From Gemmatimonadales bacterium (GTDB lineage: Bacteria > Gemmatimonadota > Gemmatimonadetes > Gemmatimonadales > GWC2-71-9), in the NCBI GenBank assembly GCA_030601605.1, contig JAUVTI010000002.1:1-43743 (forward strand): DNA of 43,743 nt. The letters are read 5' to 3'. The translations under genes and the position numbers were made by a program. The first letter of the stretch is position 1, and each line of letters begins with the position of its first letter. Positions 9,108 to 17,192 of the stretch are shown here, piece after piece. The notes under the pieces were generated by a model. It was given only the letters and a program-made list of their open reading frames with translations, had not been told where the DNA came from and did not search any database.

Positions 9108-10223
9108 TCAGCGCACGATCTTGGTTTCCGGCCTGAATACCGCCCACGCGAACCAGAAGTGGTTTCCGTACGCGATCGGATCCAGCTCGGTGCCTTCCAG
9201 CTCTCCCCGCACCGCCCTGCCCAGGATGTTCCAGGTCGATCCGGTCTGCTCGTCACGGAACAAGCCGTCGCCGGCGGGCTCGAACGTCAGCGTGCGGGAT
9301 CCCACCCGACGGCTGAACACACCGCTCGCTCCCACGTCCCTGCCTTCGGCGATGCGGCGGCTGTCCACGGAGCTCGCCATTCCGGGAGCCCAGAGCACGA
9401 CCAGTGGGATGTCGTCCACCTCGTCGTTCACCGCGCGCTTCTCCTCCAGCGAGGCGAACGGATAAGCGCGAGTGTCCTCACCCAGGGTCAGCGCCACGAC
9501 GCGCTCCATGGGGGGCAAGCGTCTGTCGGGCTCTCCGCTGAAGAAGCGTGCCCAGGGCGACCCGCCGAGGTCGTCGTAGCGCTGGTAGGGGTTCTCGCCG
9601 TAGGGGCGGCTGTGTCCCGTCTCCCGGGAAAGCACCACTCCGTCCGGATATGCCTGCTTGAACGTCTCCCAGCTCACGAGCGGAGCGCTGATGAAGACGA
9701 GCTGCTCGCCGGCGTACAGTCCCACGATCCCCTCTCCGGTCGCCTGCTGCCACCACGTCTCCGTCTGACGGTCGTACATCACGAGGTCGGAATGCCTTAG
9801 GCGGCCGGTGGTGCCGAAGTCGAGCACCTGGCCGTCGAAGCGCCGGTCGAAGGCGAGCGCCGTATTGCACAACGGACAGTAGGTGACCGAGACCGGCACG
9901 TCTCCCACTGCGTCGTTCACGATCTCGTGCCAGATGAGGATCTGCAGGGGGTAGGCCTTGGCCTCGTCGCCGATTGCGATCACCACGACCGGTTCGCGAT
10001 CCTCCAGCCAGCGATCCGCCTCGCGTATGGATATGAACCTCGGCTCGTCGATTGCGGGAATGCCGTCCTTGGGCGGCCCGCCCGAGACGATCTCCTCGAG
10101 CGGCACGGTGTGGCGAGAGAAGTCGGTGTCCCAGCCGTCGCCGAATTGGGCGCGGGCGGTGGCGGTCAGGGACAGGCCAACCAGCAGCAATACGATGAGC
10201 GGTCGGGAGGTCGCAACAGGCAT
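9108..10223 (-). CDS. DUF3179 domain periplasmic protein (copy 2)
   Basis: 371 residues from ATG 10223 (MPVATSRPLIVLLLVGLSL, cleavage after TARA-Q). The upstream in-frame extension to 10313 lacks coding character. Unlike copy 1 it has a cleavable signal peptide rather than a lipobox. DUF3179 features: GIPAIDEPRF, LQILIWHEIVNDAVGDVPVSVTYCPLCNTALAFDR, DRQTETWWQQ, HSRPYGENPYQRYDD, and NILGRAVRGELEG...NHFWFAWAVF. It keeps a CPLC dithiol-like motif. Family function is unknown. It sits tail to tail with the TlpA gene and on the opposite side of it from copy 1, suggesting a local duplication or a shared redox context. Probably monocistronic: the next gene in the same direction starts upstream at 12119 and a small CCGGC/GCCGG hairpin lies between. 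Confidence 0.9.
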   Translation of the reverse strand: MPVATSRPLIVLLLVGLSLTATARAQFGDGWDTDFSRHTVPLEEIVSGGPPKDGIPAIDEPRFISIREADRWLEDREPVVVIAIGDEAKAYPLQILIWHEIVNDAVGDVPVSVTYCPLCNTALAFDRRFDGQVLDFGTTGRLRHSDLVMYDRQTETWWQQATGEGIVGLYAGEQLVFISAPLVSWETFKQAYPDGVVLSRETGHSRPYGENPYQRYDDLGGSPWARFFSGEPDRRLPPMERVVALTLGEDTRAYPFASLEEKRAVNDEVDDIPLVVLWAPGMASSVDSRRIAEGRDVGASGVFSRRVGSRTLTFEPAGDGLFRDEQTGSTWNILGRAVRGELEGTELDPIAYGNHFWFAWAVFRPETKIVR

Positions 10224-10316
10224 GAACCGGCGTCCGTGAGGTGGGGAGAGAGAGGTGTGGAGAGTCGCTACGGTCAGATGGGTAACGGCCGGCAGGAGCC
10301 GGATGTTCCGCAATGG

Positions 10317-12119
10317 CTAGTCCCTGGGATCCACCACACTGATCAGCGTCATTCCCACCTTGGCAGTGGGCGGGCTCACCACGGTGTACACCAGTACGTC
10401 ACCGGAATCGCGGATCACGAATAGCGGAATCGCGGTCTCGCCGTAGAGTGCGACGAACGCATCGAAGTCGAACTCCGCGGTGAGCTTGTTGGCCTTGATC
10501 ACGGCGCCGGAGGCGAATCGCTGACTCAGGTAGTCATGCGTCGCATCCGACCTGAACAGGAAACGGCCGCGCAGGTGCTTCGGGATCTCACTCTGCTTCT
10601 GTTCCGGATCGGCGCCTCTCGGCGGCAACTGATACAGGTGTGACCGGTCGAAGATGTCGGCGAAGTGCAGTGTGCTGAGCGAGTTCACTTCGTCGTTCGG
10701 TGTGAGCGCCAGGAGGCGGCCGATCCCGTCGAGCTCGAGTTCCAGCTGCTCGAGGGCCCGGTCGGTTAGTACGTTCGCGTAGTGTGCCTTGAGGCCCGCG
10801 CGGCGCGCAGCCGCCACGTTGCCCCAGTTGGAGTCGGCCAGGAGCACCTGCACTCCCTGCTGATCCAGCGTCTTGGCCAGCTCCCGCGCCCAGGGCGCCG
10901 CCCCGATGAGGAGCATCCCCTGCGGGTTGGGTGTGGCGACGCCCAGCCAGCGCGCCAGCAGGGGAGTGAGTATGCCGTACACCGCGACGGTGCCTACGAT
11001 GACCATGAACATCAGCGGAACGAGGCGCGCCGCACCCGTGTTGCCGAGCTCGGTCAGCTTGATCGCGAAGATCGATATGACCGCCGCCGCGACGATTCCA
11101 CGCGGCGCGATGAAACCGAGGAATACGCGCTCGCGCCAGTCGAACTCCGAGCCCCAGGTGGAGAGTGCGACGGCAGCAGGGCGCACCACGAGGATCAGTG
11201 CGGCGAGGAAGGCTATGCTCGCGGGGTTGGTGTAGTCCGGATGGTGCAGCGGCAGGCTGGCCGACAGAATGATGAATAGAGCCGAGATCAACAGGACGCG
11301 GAGATTCTCCTTGAACTCCACGATGTGGCGCACGGGCACGTAGTTCTGGCTCGCCAGCGCGGCGCCCATCACGGTGACGGCGAGCAGGCCGGACTCGGGC
11401 CGGACCCAGTTGGATGCGGTGAACACGACCATCACCAGGGCCAGCGCAACGGGGCTCTGCAGGTAATCGGGAATCCAGTACCGCTTGAGCAGCAGCACGA
11501 CGACCCCGGCCCCGGCGAGTCCCAGCAGTCCACCGGTTACTGCGGCCTCGAGGATCCCCAGCCCGGCCGCCGCAGCGCCCTGCTCGAGTCCGCCGACGAC
11601 TATTATCGCCTCGAACACGAGCACGCCGAGGATCGCTCCGATGGGGTCGTTCACTATCCCTTCCCACTTGACCGCCGAGCCCACGCGCGCGTTGGGTCGG
11701 ATGTGCCGCAGCAGTGGGATGATCACGGTGGGACCGGTCACCACGAGAATCGCGCCGAACAGGATGGCGATCTCCAGCTCGAGGCCGGGCAGCAGGTAGG
11801 CAAACGCTGTCGCCAGCACCCAGGTAACCGGCACCCCGATCAGCATCAGGTTCCGGAACACGCGGCCGATGTCGGAGAGCTCGGAGATGTCGAGGCTCAA
11901 CCCGCCCTCGAACAGAATCACCGCTACCGAGAGGGAGACGATCGGGAACAGCATGTTGCCGAACAGGGCCTCGGGGTTCAGGAACCCGAACACCGGCCCT
12001 GCCATGAATCCCACCACCAGCAGGAGCAGGATCGCCGGCAGCCGCAGGCGCCACGCCAGCCACTGGGCGCCGATACCCAGGACTATGATGCTCGCCAGCC
12101 CGATCAGGAGATCGTCCAC
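10317..12119 (-). CDS. CPA1-type Na+(K+)/H+ antiporter with C-terminal TrkA-N-like (RCK) domain
   Basis: 600 residues from GTG 12119, chosen because GGAGGAG precedes it at a good distance. Residues ~1-400 hold about 12 hydrophobic helices. The core ion site is visible as VVTGPTVIIPLLR and WEGIVNDPIGAILG, where the ND pair is the CPA1 hallmark. Residues ~410-530 form a nucleotide-binding RCK/TrkA-N fold (MLLIGAAPWARELAKTLDQQGVQVLLADSNW, AHYANVLTD), and a TrkA-C-like tail follows (VIRDSGDVLVYTVV). Such proteins exchange monovalent cations for protons across the inner membrane and may be gated by nucleotides. The glycine-rich loop GAAPWA departs from the usual GxGxxG, so ligand binding may be weak. 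It is 58 bases downstream of the glycosyltransferase on the same strand. Confidence 0.92.
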   Translation of the reverse strand: MDDLLIGLASIIVLGIGAQWLAWRLRLPAILLLLVVGFMAGPVFGFLNPEALFGNMLFPIVSLSVAVILFEGGLSLDISELSDIGRVFRNLMLIGVPVTWVLATAFAYLLPGLELEIAILFGAILVVTGPTVIIPLLRHIRPNARVGSAVKWEGIVNDPIGAILGVLVFEAIIVVGGLEQGAAAAGLGILEAAVTGGLLGLAGAGVVVLLLKRYWIPDYLQSPVALALVMVVFTASNWVRPESGLLAVTVMGAALASQNYVPVRHIVEFKENLRVLLISALFIILSASLPLHHPDYTNPASIAFLAALILVVRPAAVALSTWGSEFDWRERVFLGFIAPRGIVAAAVISIFAIKLTELGNTGAARLVPLMFMVIVGTVAVYGILTPLLARWLGVATPNPQGMLLIGAAPWARELAKTLDQQGVQVLLADSNWGNVAAARRAGLKAHYANVLTDRALEQLELELDGIGRLLALTPNDEVNSLSTLHFADIFDRSHLYQLPPRGADPEQKQSEIPKHLRGRFLFRSDATHDYLSQRFASGAVIKANKLTAEFDFDAFVALYGETAIPLFVIRDSGDVLVYTVVSPPTAKVGMTLISVVDPRD

Positions 12120-12177
12120 CGCTCCTCCGCAATGGTCATCGGGGTCGGCCGCACCCGGTACTTGCCGGTGGGGTTCG

Positions 12178-13641
12178 CTACGGCCGCTGTTGCAGCAGGG
12201 ATCCGCCGCCGACCGAGGCGAACCCGAGGCCGCACATGATCGCCGAGCCGGTGGGAGAGGCTGCGTTCGACAGAACGGCGGCCACGGAGGCGGCCAGGAC
12301 CGCTACACCGATGGCGCACTCCAGCAGTGCGCTCCTCGCGGTGACGAGCCGGTAGGCCGTCGAGCGCCACGACGCATCGGGCACGCTTCCCAGGCGGTAC
12401 TTGGGCGTGCGCCGGAACGGGGTGGGCCTTCGCGCGAGACCGCGCGCCACGGCCGCGGTCTGGCCCAGCGCGATCCCTGCTCCCAAGACCATGATGATGG
12501 GCACGAGTACCAGCCTGCGCCACCAACCCGCCCCGCCCCCCGCCCGGGCTGCGACTCCGTAGAGCACGGCGAGCGCCAGCCCGGCAAAGGCGAGCAGCGC
12601 GCCATCCGCCGCCAGCACCCAGCTCTTGTGGAGCGGCTCCATCAGCCATCCGGCGCCGAGGCTCGTGAGCGCGAGCGCCACGAACACGGGATAGGTGAAG
12701 TGACCCGTGAGGTGCCAAAAGGCCTCGCGCTTGGTACGACCCGGGATACCCGACCGAGCGATCGAGGGCAGCAGCTTCACCGCGGTCCGCACTCCGCCCT
12801 GCGCCCACCGTTGCTGCTGCATGCGGTACGCGGCGACCTCCACCGGCAGCTCCGCGGGCACCGCGACGTCGTCCCGGTACACGAACCGCCATCCGGCGAG
12901 CTGCGCACGATACGAGAGGTCGAGATCCTCGGTGAGCGTGTCGGCCGACCACCCGCCGCCGGCCTCGATGGCCTCGCGGCGCCACACTCCCGCGGTGCCG
13001 TTGAAGTTGAGGAAGCATCCCGTGGCGGCTCGGGCACCGTGCTCCCCGGTGAAGTGGGCGTCTAGCTGCAGGGCCTGCACCCTGGTGAGCAGCGATGTCG
13101 CCCCATTGAGGTGTCCCCAGCGCGCCTGCACGAGCCCCACCGACGGGTCGCCGAACTCTCCCACGACCCGGAGCAGAAAGTCCGGCTGTGGAACGAAGTC
13201 GGCGTCGAAGATGGCTATCAACTCGCCGCTCGCCCGGCGGAGGCCTTCTGCGAGAGCCCCGGCCTTGTAGCCGGTACGGTGCGCGCGCCGGATGTGCACC
13301 GCGTGGACTCCGCGCGTGGATAGCAGCTGGACCACTCGGGCGACGACCTCACAGGTCTCGTCCGTGGAGTCATCCAGGACCTGGATCTCGAGCCGGTCCG
13401 GCGGATAGTCGAGCTCGCCCGCAGCCAACACGGCTCGCTCGGCTACGTAGCGCTCGTTGTAGAGCGGGATCTGGACCGTGACCGACGGCAACCGGCTCCG
13501 CGCCGGGATCTCTCCGGCAGGGCGACGACGTACGTGCCTCAGGTAGCGGAGCGCCAGATGCAGGCGGTGCAGTCCGTATGCCGCCAGCATGAGCGACGCA
13601 CCGAAGTGCGCGGCCAGCAGCAGGACACCCGGGTTCGCCAA
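12178..13641 (-). CDS. Membrane glycosyltransferase family 2 (cellulose/mannan synthase-like)
   Basis: About 487 residues. The start is uncertain: TTG 13641, just after the thioesterase stop at 13644, removes a non-coding-looking extension to GTG 13710. Domain order is an N-terminal helix (GVLLLAAHFGASLML), a GT-A catalytic domain, then several C-terminal helices. The processive GT2 signature is complete in TTG numbering: DDSTD (90-94), DAD (146-148), TEDLD (237-241) and QQQRW (275-279). This D,D,D,QxxRW set is typical of enzymes that polymerise beta-linked hexoses at the inner membrane. The sequence resembles bacterial CslA/mannan-synthase-like proteins, but sugar donor and product cannot be told. 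No export or PilZ partner is adjacent. It follows the thioesterase closely. Confidence 0.88.
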   Translation of the reverse strand: MANPGVLLLAAHFGASLMLAAYGLHRLHLALRYLRHVRRRPAGEIPARSRLPSVTVQIPLYNERYVAERAVLAAGELDYPPDRLEIQVLDDSTDETCEVVARVVQLLSTRGVHAVHIRRAHRTGYKAGALAEGLRRASGELIAIFDADFVPQPDFLLRVVGEFGDPSVGLVQARWGHLNGATSLLTRVQALQLDAHFTGEHGARAATGCFLNFNGTAGVWRREAIEAGGGWSADTLTEDLDLSYRAQLAGWRFVYRDDVAVPAELPVEVAAYRMQQQRWAQGGVRTAVKLLPSIARSGIPGRTKREAFWHLTGHFTYPVFVALALTSLGAGWLMEPLHKSWVLAADGALLAFAGLALAVLYGVAARAGGGAGWWRRLVLVPIIMVLGAGIALGQTAAVARGLARRPTPFRRTPKYRLGSVPDASWRSTAYRLVTARSALLECAIGVAVLAASVAAVLSNAASPTGSAIMCGLGFASVGGGSLLQQRP

Positions 13642-13643
13642 CG

Positions 13644-14111
13644 TCAGAATGCTGGTGGCGCCGGCATCTCTCCGCCCCGCGCGGAGACTATTCCGTCGCA
13701 CCTCGCGCACACGGACCCGCGCTCGTCCTCGAGCTGTGCGGTCGCGAAGATCATGGTCTTCCCCGACCGCACGACCCGGCCTTCGACTTGGAAGCGGTCA
13801 CCGACTACGGGACGTATGTACTGCATCGAGAGCTGTGCCACGCCCACGCGACCGCCCCCGGTGTGGACGTAGCCGGAGAACCCGATCACGAGATCGAAGA
13901 CCCCAGCGATCACGGCACCGTTCACGGCGTCGGTCCCCATTCCGCCCCGGTGGAACCCGCGGACCGGGTCCACGAGCGCCCGTACCACTCCGGGCGTAGA
14001 GAAATCGAGCCGCACTCCCATGTGCCGCATCCCGGGGTGGGCATTCCACTCATCCTGGAACTTTGCGAGCTGACCCTCGGTCAGCTTGGGGAGGTCCGCA
14101 GTCGGGTCCAT
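13644..14111 (-). CDS. PaaI-family hotdog thioesterase
   Basis: 155 residues from ATG 14111; a longer frame runs back into the SDR gene but is a shadow. The hotdog core is visible: HPGMRHMGVRLDFSTPGVVRALV, then GGMGTDAVNGAVIAGVFDLVIGFSGYV around the central helix, VGVAQLSMQYIRPVVGDRFQVEGRVV, and GKTMIFATAQLEDERGSVCARCDGIVS. Members hydrolyse acyl-CoA thioesters in the cytoplasm. It lies 17 bases downstream of a 2,4-dienoyl-CoA reductase-like SDR, so the pair may act on unsaturated acyl-CoAs. Exact substrate is unknown. Confidence 0.87.
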   Translation of the reverse strand: MDPTADLPKLTEGQLAKFQDEWNAHPGMRHMGVRLDFSTPGVVRALVDPVRGFHRGGMGTDAVNGAVIAGVFDLVIGFSGYVHTGGGRVGVAQLSMQYIRPVVGDRFQVEGRVVRSGKTMIFATAQLEDERGSVCARCDGIVSARGGEMPAPPAF

Positions 14112-14128
14112 TGTCGCTCCAGCCGATC

Positions 14129-14917
14129 TCAGGTCCTTGCCAACGAGCTGCCGCCGTCCACCACGATTATGGCGCCGGTGACCCACGCGCCCGCGGGGCT
14201 CGCCAGGTACACCACGAGATTTCCGATGTCGTCCACGCCGCCCCACCGGCCCAGCGGGATGAGGCGCCGCATCTTCTCGTCGATGGCGGCCGTGCCGGCG
14301 TCCCCCATCGCAAAGGCCTTGGTCGCGCCCTCGGTGGGGATCGGTCCGGGCGCGATCGCGTTCACCGTGATGTTGTCCGGGGCCCACTCGACGGCCAGCG
14401 TCTTGGTGAGCGCGTCGATCCCGGCCTTGGCCGCCGTGGCGTGTGCCATCTGGGGCCAGCCGCGGTAGTGCAGTGTCATCGAGATCGAGATGATGCGGCC
14501 GCCCTCCTGCCCGGACATCACCGGGTAGGCCGCCTGCGAGCAGAAGAACGTCCCGTACAGATCCGTCTCCACTACTGCGCGCCACCCGTTTTGTGAGAGA
14601 TCAGCGGAAGGCGCGTAGAAGTTCCCGGCGGCGTTGTTCACCAGCACGTCCATCCGCCCGAACTCCTCCACTGTGCGCTCGACCATGGCGCGCACCGACT
14701 CGGGGTTGCGCACGTTCACCTTCACGGCGAGCGCGCGGGCGCCCTGCTCCTCGAGCCGGCCGACCGCGGATTCGAGGCGCTTGGGCTTGCGGCCCGCGAT
14801 GGCGACCCGGGCCCCATAACGAGCCAACTCGCCCGCGATTCCGAATCCGATGCCGCTGCCGCCGCCGGTGATGAGAGCGACTTGGCCCTCGAGCAGTCCG
14901 TCACGAAAGATCGTCAT
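14129..14917 (-). CDS. SDR, peroxisomal-type 2,4-dienoyl-CoA reductase-like
   Basis: 262 residues from ATG 14917 (MTIFRDGLLEGQVALITGG); the open frame runs on to 15961 antisense to the aldehyde dehydrogenase and is rejected. The Rossmann motif is GGGSGIGFGIA, and NNAAGNFYAPSADLS matches the dienoyl-CoA reductase signature. The usual SDR catalytic YxxxK is replaced: the lysine is kept in HATAAKAGID but the position four residues before is Ala. That substitution, and APGPIPTEG, are also seen in mammalian DECR2, so it looks like a family trait rather than decay. Predicted to reduce 2,4-dienoyl-CoA with NADPH during breakdown of unsaturated fatty acids. Head of a minus-strand set with the thioesterase. 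Divergent from the aldehyde dehydrogenase. Confidence 0.85.
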   Translation of the reverse strand: MTIFRDGLLEGQVALITGGGSGIGFGIAGELARYGARVAIAGRKPKRLESAVGRLEEQGARALAVKVNVRNPESVRAMVERTVEEFGRMDVLVNNAAGNFYAPSADLSQNGWRAVVETDLYGTFFCSQAAYPVMSGQEGGRIISISMTLHYRGWPQMAHATAAKAGIDALTKTLAVEWAPDNITVNAIAPGPIPTEGATKAFAMGDAGTAAIDEKMRRLIPLGRWGGVDDIGNLVVYLASPAGAWVTGAIIVVDGGSSLART

Positions 14918-14963
14918 GGCTATGAACCTGTGCTCGATGCAGCCGGGGCGCAAAGCGCAGGCG

Positions 14964-14969
14964 TATATT
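14964..14969 (+). promoter_or_regulatory. Possible -10 element for the aldehyde dehydrogenase gene
   Basis: TATATT matches five of six bases of the sigma-70 -10 consensus and lies 51 bases upstream of ATG 15020, in a GC-rich divergent intergenic region (14918-15019). I see no convincing -35 box at the right spacing. Confidence 0.35.
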
Positions 14970-15019
14970 GGACGGGGGCAGGCGTGTGAGGCGTACGTGC
15001 GGCGGAGGAGGAGGCGACG

Positions 15020-16387
15020 ATGGCGATCGAATCGACCAATCCGACGACGGGTGAGAAAATCGCGAGCTACGAGGAGACCTCGCCGGAGGAATTGAGGGCC
15101 ATCCTCGAGCGGGCGGATGAGGCGTTCAGGGAGTGGCGGCGGGTGAGTTTCGAGGACCGCGCGTCCCTGATGCGCCGCGCCGCGGCGGTGCTGAGAGAGC
15201 GGTCCAAGCGCTACGCCATTCTCATGGCTGAGGAGATGGGGAAGCCGCTCCCACAGGGCCGGGCGGAGGTCGAGAAATGCGCCTGGGTGTGCGAATACTA
15301 CGCCGAGAACGCGAACGCCTTCCTCGCCCCCGAGGAGATCCCCACCGACGCCTCGAGGAGCTTCGTCGCCTTCCAGCCGCTTGGCGTGGTGCTCGCGGTC
15401 ATGCCCTGGAACTTCCCGCTGTGGCAGGTCTTCCGGTTTGCCGCGCCTGGATTGATGGCGGGCAACGCGGGGCTGCTCAAGCACTCTTCCAACGTGATGG
15501 GGTGCGCTCTGGCGATCGAGTCGGTGTTTCACGACGCGGGCTTCCCCGAGGATCTCTTCCGCACGCTTGTCATCGGCTCGTCTCGCGTGGGCGAGGTGAT
15601 CTCGGCCCCCCAGGTCAGGGCCGTTACGCTGACCGGGAGCGGCCCGGCCGGGCAGGCGGTGGCCGCCGCGGCGGGGGCGGCGCTCAAGAAGACCGTGCTG
15701 GAACTCGGCGGCAGCGATCCCTATGTGATACTGGAGGACGCCGATCTGGACGCGGCGGCCGATACCTGTGTGGCCTCGCGCCTCATCAACAGCGGCCAGA
15801 GCTGCATCGCGGCCAAGCGTTTCATCGTTGTCGAGCCGGTGCGCCGGGAGTTCGAGGCGTTGTACGTCGAGAAGATGCGGGCCAGGACGATGGGCGATCC
15901 GATGGTGGAGGGGGTAGACGTGGGGCCGCAAGCCCGCTGGGATCTGCGAGACGAGCTGCACCAGCAGGTGGTACGCTCGATCGAGCGGGGTGCGCGGCTG
16001 CTGCTCGGTGGAGAGGTACAGGCCGGGCCGGGAGCCTTCTACCCTCCCACCGTGCTCGCCGACGTGGAGCCGGGCATGCCGGCGTACGACGAGGAGATGT
16101 TCGGCCCGGTCGCGGCGATCATTGCGGCCGAGGACGAGGCGGACGCGGTCCGCATTGCGAACGACAGCGCGTTCGGGTTGGGCGCGGCGGTGTTCACGCG
16201 GGACGCGGCTCGAGGTGAGCGCATCGCGGCCGAGGAGCTCGAGGCGGGGGCCTGCTTCGTGAACTCGTTCGTGAAGTCCGACCCGAGGCTGCCGTTCGGC
16301 GGCATCAAGGACTCGGGCTACGGCCGGGAGCTGGCGGCGTTCGGGATCCGGGAGTTCGTGAACATCAAGACCGTGTGGGTCGCCTGA
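15020..16387 (+). CDS. NAD(P)-dependent aldehyde dehydrogenase (succinate-semialdehyde dehydrogenase-like)
   Basis: 455 residues from ATG 15020 with a purine-rich ribosome site (GGAGGAGGAGG). The ALDH fold is complete: MPWNFPLWQVFRFAAPGLMAGN in the coenzyme domain, LELGGSDPYVIL with the general base E228, SGQSCIAAKR with nucleophile C262, EMFGPVAAI, and the closing PFGGIKDSGYGREL. Length and the start (IESTNPTTGEKIASYEE) resemble the Sad/YneI branch, which oxidises succinate semialdehyde. Substrate assignment inside this family is weak, so only the class is firm. It faces the downstream SDR, with 3 bases between stop codons. Probably monocistronic with its own promoter. Confidence 0.93.
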   Translation: MAIESTNPTTGEKIASYEETSPEELRAILERADEAFREWRRVSFEDRASLMRRAAAVLRERSKRYAILMAEEMGKPLPQGRAEVEKCAWVCEYYAENANAFLAPEEIPTDASRSFVAFQPLGVVLAVMPWNFPLWQVFRFAAPGLMAGNAGLLKHSSNVMGCALAIESVFHDAGFPEDLFRTLVIGSSRVGEVISAPQVRAVTLTGSGPAGQAVAAAAGAALKKTVLELGGSDPYVILEDADLDAAADTCVASRLINSGQSCIAAKRFIVVEPVRREFEALYVEKMRARTMGDPMVEGVDVGPQARWDLRDELHQQVVRSIERGARLLLGGEVQAGPGAFYPPTVLADVEPGMPAYDEEMFGPVAAIIAAEDEADAVRIANDSAFGLGAAVFTRDAARGERIAAEELEAGACFVNSFVKSDPRLPFGGIKDSGYGRELAAFGIREFVNIKTVWVA

Positions 16388-16390
16388 CCC

Positions 16391-17104
16391 CTACGGGTTC
16401 GTCGGTCGGATATCGAGCTCCGATACCAGGGCCCTGTCCGGCAGCTCCAGCGCCGCGACGACCGTAGCGGCCACGTCCTCCGGCTGCAGCTTGCGCTCCG
16501 GGTTCTCGATCGCCGCGCCCGACTTGTCGAAGAAGGGCGTCACGACCGATCCGGGGCAGATCGCCACCACCCGGATGCCGCGCTCGCGCACTTCCCCAAA
16601 CAAGGACTTGGAGAACCCCAGTACGGCGTGCTTCGACGCCGCGTAGGCGGCTCCGCCGGGGACGGGATTCCGCCCGGCGAGGCTGGCGATGTTGATGATG
16701 TGCCCGCTGCCACGCTCCAGCATTCCGGGCAGGAATACCCTCGTCATCAGGAAGATCCCGCGGACGTTGACGGCCATCGTCTCGTCGAACTGTTCGACGC
16801 TCATCTCTGCCACCGGTACGAAGTGGGCCAGGCCGGCGTTGTTGACGAGCACGTCCACCGGTCCCATGCGCTCCCCGACCATGGCTGCGAACGCGGCCAC
16901 GCCGGCCTCGTCGGCCACGTCACAAGGACCGCCCACGGCTGCTATGCCGCGCTCCTCGAGCTCGCCGAACAGCGTCTCCAACCGCGCCGGAGTGCGGGCG
17001 CATACTGCGAGTTGGGCGCCCCTCGCCCCCAGCTCGAAGGCTATGGCGCGGCCGATGCCCTCGGTCGCGCCGGTCACGATGCAGTTGGCGTTCCTGATTT
17101 CCAT
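16391..17104 (-). CDS. SDR family oxidoreductase (FabG-like)
   Basis: 237 residues from ATG 17104 (MEIRNANCIVTGATEGIGRAI); the longer frame to 17338 overlaps the EF-G gene and is rejected. Classical SDR residues are all present: TGATEGIG for NAD(P) binding, NNAG, a catalytic Ser in NIASLAGRN, YAASK with Tyr and Lys, and CPGSVVTPFF. The C-terminus LVSELDIRPTNP is typical of the 3-ketoacyl-reductase-like group that annotators label 3-oxoacyl-ACP reductase. The real substrate is unknown. It stands alone between two plus-strand genes, diverging from EF-G-2. Confidence 0.88.
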   Translation of the reverse strand: MEIRNANCIVTGATEGIGRAIAFELGARGAQLAVCARTPARLETLFGELEERGIAAVGGPCDVADEAGVAAFAAMVGERMGPVDVLVNNAGLAHFVPVAEMSVEQFDETMAVNVRGIFLMTRVFLPGMLERGSGHIINIASLAGRNPVPGGAAYAASKHAVLGFSKSLFGEVRERGIRVVAICPGSVVTPFFDKSGAAIENPERKLQPEDVAATVVAALELPDRALVSELDIRPTNP

Positions 17105-17192
17105 GGGTCCCAAGGTACCGGATTTCGCCTGGGCTTGCGGCCTCCTGGGCCCTGGGTCATGTTCCGAATCCTCACAAGAAGGAGGTGGCGCC

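Noticed and set aside
14918..15961. Long N-terminal extension of the dienoyl-CoA reductase-like SDR
   Set aside because: It is antisense to the aldehyde dehydrogenase active-site region; the SDR Rossmann motif starts just after ATG 14917.
16689..17192. 168-codon extension of EF-G-2
   Set aside because: It is antisense to the FabG-like SDR; GTG 17193 has a near-perfect ribosome site and begins the EF-G fold.
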